Shown piece after piece: positions 59,900 to 64,000 of a DNA stretch of 64,000 nucleotides. The notes under the pieces were generated by a model. That model was not told the origin of the DNA, searched no databases, and saw only the letters and a program-made list of their open reading frames with translations. This stretch comes from Rhodoplanes sp046000175 (lineage in GTDB: Bacteria; Pseudomonadota; Alphaproteobacteria; Rhizobiales; Xanthobacteraceae). The stretch covers positions 1 to 64,000 of the forward strand of contig NZ_JBEOMB010000009.1 in assembly GCF_046000175.1 (NCBI RefSeq). The letters run 5' to 3'. The position numbers and the translations under genes are program-made. How positions within the stretch are numbered: the first letter of the stretch is position 1; every line of letters starts with the position of its first letter.

Positions 59900-62212
59900 G
59901 TGAAGACGAAGCAGCACGGTCCGACCCTCCCCTCGAAAGACGAGATCCTCGCCTTCGTCGAGCAGAACGGCGGCAATGTCGGCACCCGCGAGATCGCCCG
60001 CGCGTGGGGCTTGAAGAACGCCGATCGCGCCGCCCTCAAGACGATGCTGCGCGAGCTGGCGAACGAGGGCCGCATCGAGAAGTACCGCAAGAAGATGCGG
60101 CGCAGCGGCGTGCTGCCGCCCGTCGTGCTCGCCGAGGTGACGGGCCGCGACGCCGACGGTGAGCTGATCGCCGTGCCGGCCGAGTGGGACGAGGAGGAGA
60201 ACGGCCCGGCGCCGAGGATCCGCCTCCACGTGCCGCGCCGGGCGCGGCCGGCCGAGATCCCCGGCATCGGCGACCGTGCCCTCGTGCGCACCGAGGAAAG
60301 CACCGACGAGGACGATGGCGTTCGCTACACCGGTCGCGCGATAAAAGTGCTGGACCGCACCAAGCACCGCACGCTCGGCGTGTTCCGGGTGCTGCCCGAC
60401 GGCGGCGGCCGGCTGGTGCCGGTCGACAAGCGCAGCCTGGGGCGCGAGCTGACGATCCGGCCCGGCGACACGTTCGACGCCCGCGAAGGCGACCTCGTCG
60501 CCGTCGACGTCCAGAAGCACGGGCGCTTCGGCACCACGGTCGCCAAGGTGAAGGAGCGGCTCGGCTCGCTCGCCAGCGAGCGCGCCGTCAGCCTGATCGC
60601 CATCCACGCCCACGGTATCCCGCACGAGTTCGGGAAGAGCGTGCTGGCCGAGGCCGAGGCGGCGCGGCCGGCGACGCTGGAACACCGCGAGGACTGGCGC
60701 GAGGTGCCGTTCGTCACCATCGATCCGATCGACGCCAAGGATCACGACGACGCCGTCTTCGCGCGCACCGACAGCGACCCGGACAATCCGGGCGGCTTCG
60801 TCATCGACGTCGCCATCGCCGACGTCGCGGCCTATGTGCGGCCCGGCACCGCGATGGACAAGGAGGCGCTCGCCCGCGGCAACTCGGTGTACTTCCCCGA
60901 CCGCGTCGTGCCGATGCTGCCGGAGCGCATCTCCAACGACCTGTGCTCGCTGCGCCCCGCCGAGGACCGCCCTGCCCTGGTCGCCCGCATGGTGATCGGC
61001 GCCGACGGCCGCAAGCGCAGCCACGCCTTCCATCGCGTGCTGATGCGCTCGATCGCGAAGCTGCATTACGGGCAGGCTCAGGCGGCGATCGACGGGCATC
61101 CCGACGACACCACCGGCCCGCTGCTGCCGCTGGTGCTGCGTCCGCTCTACGACGCCTATGCGGCGCTCAAGCGCGCCCGCGACGAGCGCAGCCCGCTCGA
61201 CCTCGAGCTTCCCGAGCGCAAGATCCTCCTGAAGCCCGACTTCACGGTCGACCGCGTGGTCGTGCCGCCGCGGCTCGACGCGCACCGGCTGATCGAGGAG
61301 ATGATGATCCTCGCCAACGTGGCGGCCGCCGAGACGCTGGAGAAGCAGAAGACCCCGCTCGTCTACCGGGTGCACGACGAGCCGAGCCTCGACAAGATGA
61401 CGGCGCTGCGCGAGTTCCTCGCGACCCTCGACATCAACGTGCCGAAGGCCGGCGCGCTCAAGCCCGCGCAGTTCAACACCGTCCTGGCGCGCGTGAAGGG
61501 CCGCGACAACGAGGCGCTGGTCAACGAGGTGGTGCTGCGCAGCCAGGCGCAGGCCGAGTACGCGGCCGAGAACTACGGCCATTTCGGCCTCAACCTGCGC
61601 CGCTACGCGCACTTCACCTCGCCGATCCGCCGCTACGCGGATCTGATCGTGCACCGCGCCCTGATCCGGGCCTGCCGGCTCGGCCGCGACGGGCTGGCCG
61701 AGAGCGTCGACGTCGCGGCGCTGACCGAGGTGGCGGCGAAGATCTCGGCGGCCGAGCGGCGCGCCATGGCGGCCGAGCGCGAGACCGTCGACCGGCTGAT
61801 CGCCCACCATCTCGCCGACCGCATCGGCGCCAGCTTCACGGGCCGGGTCGCCGGCGTGACGCGCTCCGGCCTGTTCGTGAAGCTCGACGAGACGGGCGCC
61901 GACGGCTTCGTGCCGGCCGCGACGCTCGGGCGCGACTACTATCGCTACGAGGAGGGCCACCACGCGCTGGTCGGCGACGCGACCGGCGAAAGCTGGCGGC
62001 TCGGCGACACCGTCACGGTGAAGCTCGTCGAGGCGGCCCCCGTGGCGGGCGCGCTGCGCTTCGAGATCACGTCGCACGGCCGCAAGCTGGAGACGCGCGG
62101 CGGACGCGGCAAGAAGCGCACCGGCCCGCGCGAGCACGCCGCGCCGCGGCGCGAGACGACGCGCACGAAGCCGAAGCGGGGCCCCGCCTCGGCCGGCCGG
62201 AAGAAGCGGTGA
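59900..62212 (+). CDS. rnr: Ribonuclease R
   Basis: 3'-5' exoribonuclease for structured RNA and rRNA quality control. About 770 residues: N-terminal HTH-like segment (GNVGTREIARAWGLKNADRA), cold-shock domains, the RNB catalytic domain with VTIDPIDAKDHDDAVFA, RGNSVYFPDRVVPMLPERIS and SPIRRYADLIVHRAL, a C-terminal S1 domain (GASFTGRVAGVTRSGLFVKL) and a Lys/Arg-rich tail. GTG 59900 starts the conserved part; ATG 59825 would add 25 unrelated residues. It overlaps the Nudix gene by 4 bases. Confidence 0.96.
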   Translation: MKTKQHGPTLPSKDEILAFVEQNGGNVGTREIARAWGLKNADRAALKTMLRELANEGRIEKYRKKMRRSGVLPPVVLAEVTGRDADGELIAVPAEWDEEENGPAPRIRLHVPRRARPAEIPGIGDRALVRTEESTDEDDGVRYTGRAIKVLDRTKHRTLGVFRVLPDGGGRLVPVDKRSLGRELTIRPGDTFDAREGDLVAVDVQKHGRFGTTVAKVKERLGSLASERAVSLIAIHAHGIPHEFGKSVLAEAEAARPATLEHREDWREVPFVTIDPIDAKDHDDAVFARTDSDPDNPGGFVIDVAIADVAAYVRPGTAMDKEALARGNSVYFPDRVVPMLPERISNDLCSLRPAEDRPALVARMVIGADGRKRSHAFHRVLMRSIAKLHYGQAQAAIDGHPDDTTGPLLPLVLRPLYDAYAALKRARDERSPLDLELPERKILLKPDFTVDRVVVPPRLDAHRLIEEMMILANVAAAETLEKQKTPLVYRVHDEPSLDKMTALREFLATLDINVPKAGALKPAQFNTVLARVKGRDNEALVNEVVLRSQAQAEYAAENYGHFGLNLRRYAHFTSPIRRYADLIVHRALIRACRLGRDGLAESVDVAALTEVAAKISAAERRAMAAERETVDRLIAHHLADRIGASFTGRVAGVTRSGLFVKLDETGADGFVPAATLGRDYYRYEEGHHALVGDATGESWRLGDTVTVKLVEAAPVAGALRFEITSHGRKLETRGGRGKKRTGPREHAAPRRETTRTKPKRGPASAGRKKR

Positions 62213-63120
62213 CGGGCGCAGCCATGACGGGCCGAGTGATGCGGGCGACGAACGGGGCTGCGGACACGGCCGACGACACGCGGCCGGGCGACGCCGCGGC
62301 GCGGCGTGACGCCGACGATGCCTTCCCGATCGCCGACGTCGCGCCGAAGGACCTCCCGGCGCGGCTGACCGACTGGCTCAACCGCGCCGATCGGGACATG
62401 ACCTCGCAGAATCTCAAGCCGCGCGACGCCGCGACCCTGATCATCATCGACCGCACCGAGGCGACCCCGAAGGTGCTGATGGGGCGACGGCACGCGGGCC
62501 TCAAGTTCATGCCCGGCGTGTTCGTGTTCCCGGGCGGCCGCGTCGAGCCCGCCGACCGCGGCGTGCCGGCCTCCGGCGAGCTCGACCCGCGCATGGCCGA
62601 GCGGCTGATGCTGGCGACGCAGCGTCCGAGCCTGACCAAGGCGCGCGCCTTCGCGATCGCGGCCGTGCGCGAGACTTTTGAAGAGACCGGGCTGATGCTC
62701 GGACGAGCCGAGACGCAATGGCCGGCGACGTGGCCTCCGGCGACCCGCGCGACGGCGCCGGGCGACGCGGCGCTGTGGGAGCAGTTCGCGAACGCCGGCG
62801 TGCTGCCGGATCTCTCCGGACTGCAGCTCGTCGCCCGCGCCATCACGCCGCCGCGCCGGCCGCGCCGTTTCGACGCCCGCTTCTTCGCCGTCGACGCGAC
62901 CGCCATCGCGGGCCGGGTCGACGGCATCGTCGGACCCGACGCCGAGCTGGTCGAGCTCGTGTGGATGCCGCTCGACGACGCCGAACGGCTCGACCTCTCG
63001 CCGATCACCAAGACGGTGCTGGCCGAGCTCGACCATCGCATCGCCAGGGGCTTCACGCCCGACCTGCCGGTGCCGTTCTATCGCTTCGTGCACGGCCGCT
63101 TCCACCGGACGGAGCTGTAG
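62209..63120 (+). CDS. Nudix hydrolase with split Nudix box
   Basis: A roughly 303-residue Nudix-fold hydrolase. LMGRRHAGLKFMPGVFVFPG leads to GGRVEPAD, and the second half of the Nudix box ARAFAIAAVRETFEETGLML follows about 50 residues later, so the usual continuous box is interrupted by a helix-rich insert, as in NUDT19/COG0494-type acyl-CoA or nucleotide diphosphatases. The region ITPPRRPRRFDARFF and LVWMPLDDAERL fit this subgroup. GTG 62209 overlaps the rnr stop (GTGA) with GGAAG upstream; ATG 62224 is the alternative. Confidence 0.85.
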   Translation: MTGAAMTGRVMRATNGAADTADDTRPGDAAARRDADDAFPIADVAPKDLPARLTDWLNRADRDMTSQNLKPRDAATLIIIDRTEATPKVLMGRRHAGLKFMPGVFVFPGGRVEPADRGVPASGELDPRMAERLMLATQRPSLTKARAFAIAAVRETFEETGLMLGRAETQWPATWPPATRATAPGDAALWEQFANAGVLPDLSGLQLVARAITPPRRPRRFDARFFAVDATAIAGRVDGIVGPDAELVELVWMPLDDAERLDLSPITKTVLAELDHRIARGFTPDLPVPFYRFVHGRFHRTEL

Positions 63121-63157
63121 GGCGACGCCCTCGCCGGCGCGCCCGCCCTCCCCCGGC

Positions 63158-63186
63158 TTGTGCCGCCTCCAATCGGTGTGTATTTT
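63158..63186 (+). promoter_or_regulatory. Possible promoter of hicAB
   Basis: TTGTGC (63158-63163), a 17-base spacer and TATTTT (63181-63186) sit in a short AT-rich patch just upstream of hicA. A second -10-like TATACT overlaps (63186-63191). Both matches are partial. Confidence 0.3.
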
Positions 63187-63212
63187 ATACTCACGATCGA
63201 GGCGTCGCCGCG

Positions 63213-63405
63213 ATGACGAGGAACCCCGGCCGAAGTCGTCCGACGGCTCGAGGCCGACGGCTGGGTCGGCCAGCGCGGAAAGGGCGACCACCTGAACTTC
63301 AAGAAGCCCGGGCATCGCCACCTCGTCACTGTCGACACCTCGGTCCGCGAAATCCCGATCGGCACGCTCCGCAGCATCTTTCGAGCCGCCGGCTGGAAGT
63401 GGTGA
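63213..63405 (+). pseudogene. hicA: Frameshifted hicA (mRNA interferase toxin)
   Basis: The frame from 63235 encodes a HicA fold: VVRRLEADGWVGQRGKGDH, HRHLVTVDTSVREIPIGTL and RSIFRAAGWKW, with the catalytic His in the GDH segment. Its frame has no ATG, GTG or TTG and a TGA at 63214-63216. The nearest ATG (63213) is in another frame; dropping one A from AGGAACCCC (63222-63223) would join ATG-ACG-AGG to the conserved part exactly. It is therefore a one-base insertion (mutation or sequencing error). hicB follows 25 bases downstream. Confidence 0.8.
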
Positions 63406-63430
63406 AGGTCGCCGAGGACGAGGAAGCGAC

Positions 63431-63970
63431 ATGACGACCTACGTGGCGCTGGTGCACGGTGAGCCGGGCTCCTACGGCGTGAGCCTGCCAGACCTTCCGG
63501 GCTGCACATCGGGCGGGGCGACCGTCGACGAGGCGCTGGCGAAGGTGCGGCTCGCGGCCGCCGACTGGATGGAGAGCGCGCGTGAGGATGGTCACGCCAT
63601 CCCGCCGCCCAGCAGCATCGAGGCGCTGAGACGCGATCCGGAGTTCGAGGACGACTTCGCGGACGTCGTCCTGGTCGCCGGCGCGGACATCGATCCGCCC
63701 GGCCGTGCCGTTCGGCTCAACATCACGCTGGACGAGGCGCTGCTCGCCCGGATCGACCGCGCCGCGAGCGAGGCCGGCGAGAGCCGTTCGGGCTGGCTCG
63801 GCACGGCGGCGCGGCAGCGGATGATGCAGGACGTGCTGCGAGGCGCGAAGACGCCCGCCGCGAAGGTGAGGGCGGCGAAGCCGCCCGTCGTGGCCCGGGC
63901 GAAGCCGGCGAAACCTCCGGTGCGGGCGGCGAAGAAGGCGGCACGGCCGCCCCGCGCCTCGACGCGGTGA
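63431..63970 (+). CDS. hicB: HicB family antitoxin with long basic tail
   Basis: A 179-residue antitoxin. N-terminal HicB fold (TYVALVHGEPGSYGVSLPDL, PGCTSGGATVDEALAKVRLA) that covers HicA, then a ribbon-helix-helix-type DNA-binding segment (RAVRLNITLDEALLARIDRA ... SGWLGTAARQRM) and an unusual 45-residue Ala/Lys/Pro/Arg-rich tail. GAGGAAG precedes ATG 63431 by 5 bases. With the toxin frameshifted, it may survive as a repressor or orphan antitoxin. Confidence 0.88.
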   Translation: MTTYVALVHGEPGSYGVSLPDLPGCTSGGATVDEALAKVRLAAADWMESAREDGHAIPPPSSIEALRRDPEFEDDFADVVLVAGADIDPPGRAVRLNITLDEALLARIDRAASEAGESRSGWLGTAARQRMMQDVLRGAKTPAAKVRAAKPPVVARAKPAKPPVRAAKKAARPPRASTR

Positions 63971-64000
63971 CGGCAGCCCCTCCCCTTCAGCGTACCGGGT

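Overview
The window is very GC-rich (roughly 70 %), densely coding, and carries gene neighbourhoods typical of Hyphomicrobiales (Rhizobiales) alphaproteobacteria: PaaI thioesterase-rplM-rpsI beside an ECHDC3-type crotonase, COX15 next to DUF2842, pyrB-pyrC'-plsY-dprA-topA-rnr, HWE-type histidine kinases, and several families of palindromic intergenic repeats. I place it in that order; a closer placement (for example a Rhodoplanes-like or Xanthobacteraceae-like bacterium) is only a guess.

Layout. 0-4.3 kb: rplM-rpsI with promoter and terminator, a thioesterase, a crotonase, two small envelope genes and a CoA-binding protein. 4.5-10.2 kb: one giant type V autotransporter with a Gly/Ala-rich passenger and PATR-type repeats. 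10.4-17.2 kb: an O-acetylhomoserine sulfhydrylase, a sensory GGDEF protein divergent from a secreted caspase-like protein with a discoidin-like C-terminus, then heme A synthase and DUF2842. 17.3-29.1 kb: an exopolysaccharide locus (polysaccharide deacetylase, BcsL/FemAB-like GNAT, GumC/Wzc-like chain-length protein with a degenerate kinase domain, GT4 glycosyltransferase, WcaJ-type initiating transferase, Wzy/O-antigen-ligase-like protein, methyltransferase). A tRNA-Pro(GGG) at 29.6 kb marks the start of a decayed stretch with a methyltransferase relic.

30.7-41.2 kb is the most interesting region. A cobalamin riboswitch (minus strand) drives a Cys-rich small-domain protein and cobQ. Back to back with it, after an NRPS remnant (adenylation tail plus carrier domain), a plus-strand operon encodes a MotA/TolQ/ExbB-like protein, a DUF2149 protein, a TonB-dependent receptor and an exported, membrane-anchored CobN-like chelatase. 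The operon is preceded by a 15-bp site matching the enterobacterial Zur consensus at 13 of 15 positions. Its composition resembles the Bacteroidetes hmu (heme) loci, yet the apparent regulator is zinc-type and the neighbour is cobalamin-controlled, so the substrate is open.

41.4-50.6 kb: small exported proteins, a DUF3124 protein, a PAS-HWE kinase, CreA, a UPF0173 hydrolase, RuvX and AidB. 50.7-63.1 kb: pyrB, a dihydroorotase-like protein lacking the HxH metal motif, plsY, a methyltransferase, dprA, topA, rnr and a Nudix hydrolase. The window ends with a hicAB toxin-antitoxin pair whose hicA is frameshifted.

Reading was by eye only; GC content, promoters, signal peptides and family assignments are estimates from visible motifs.
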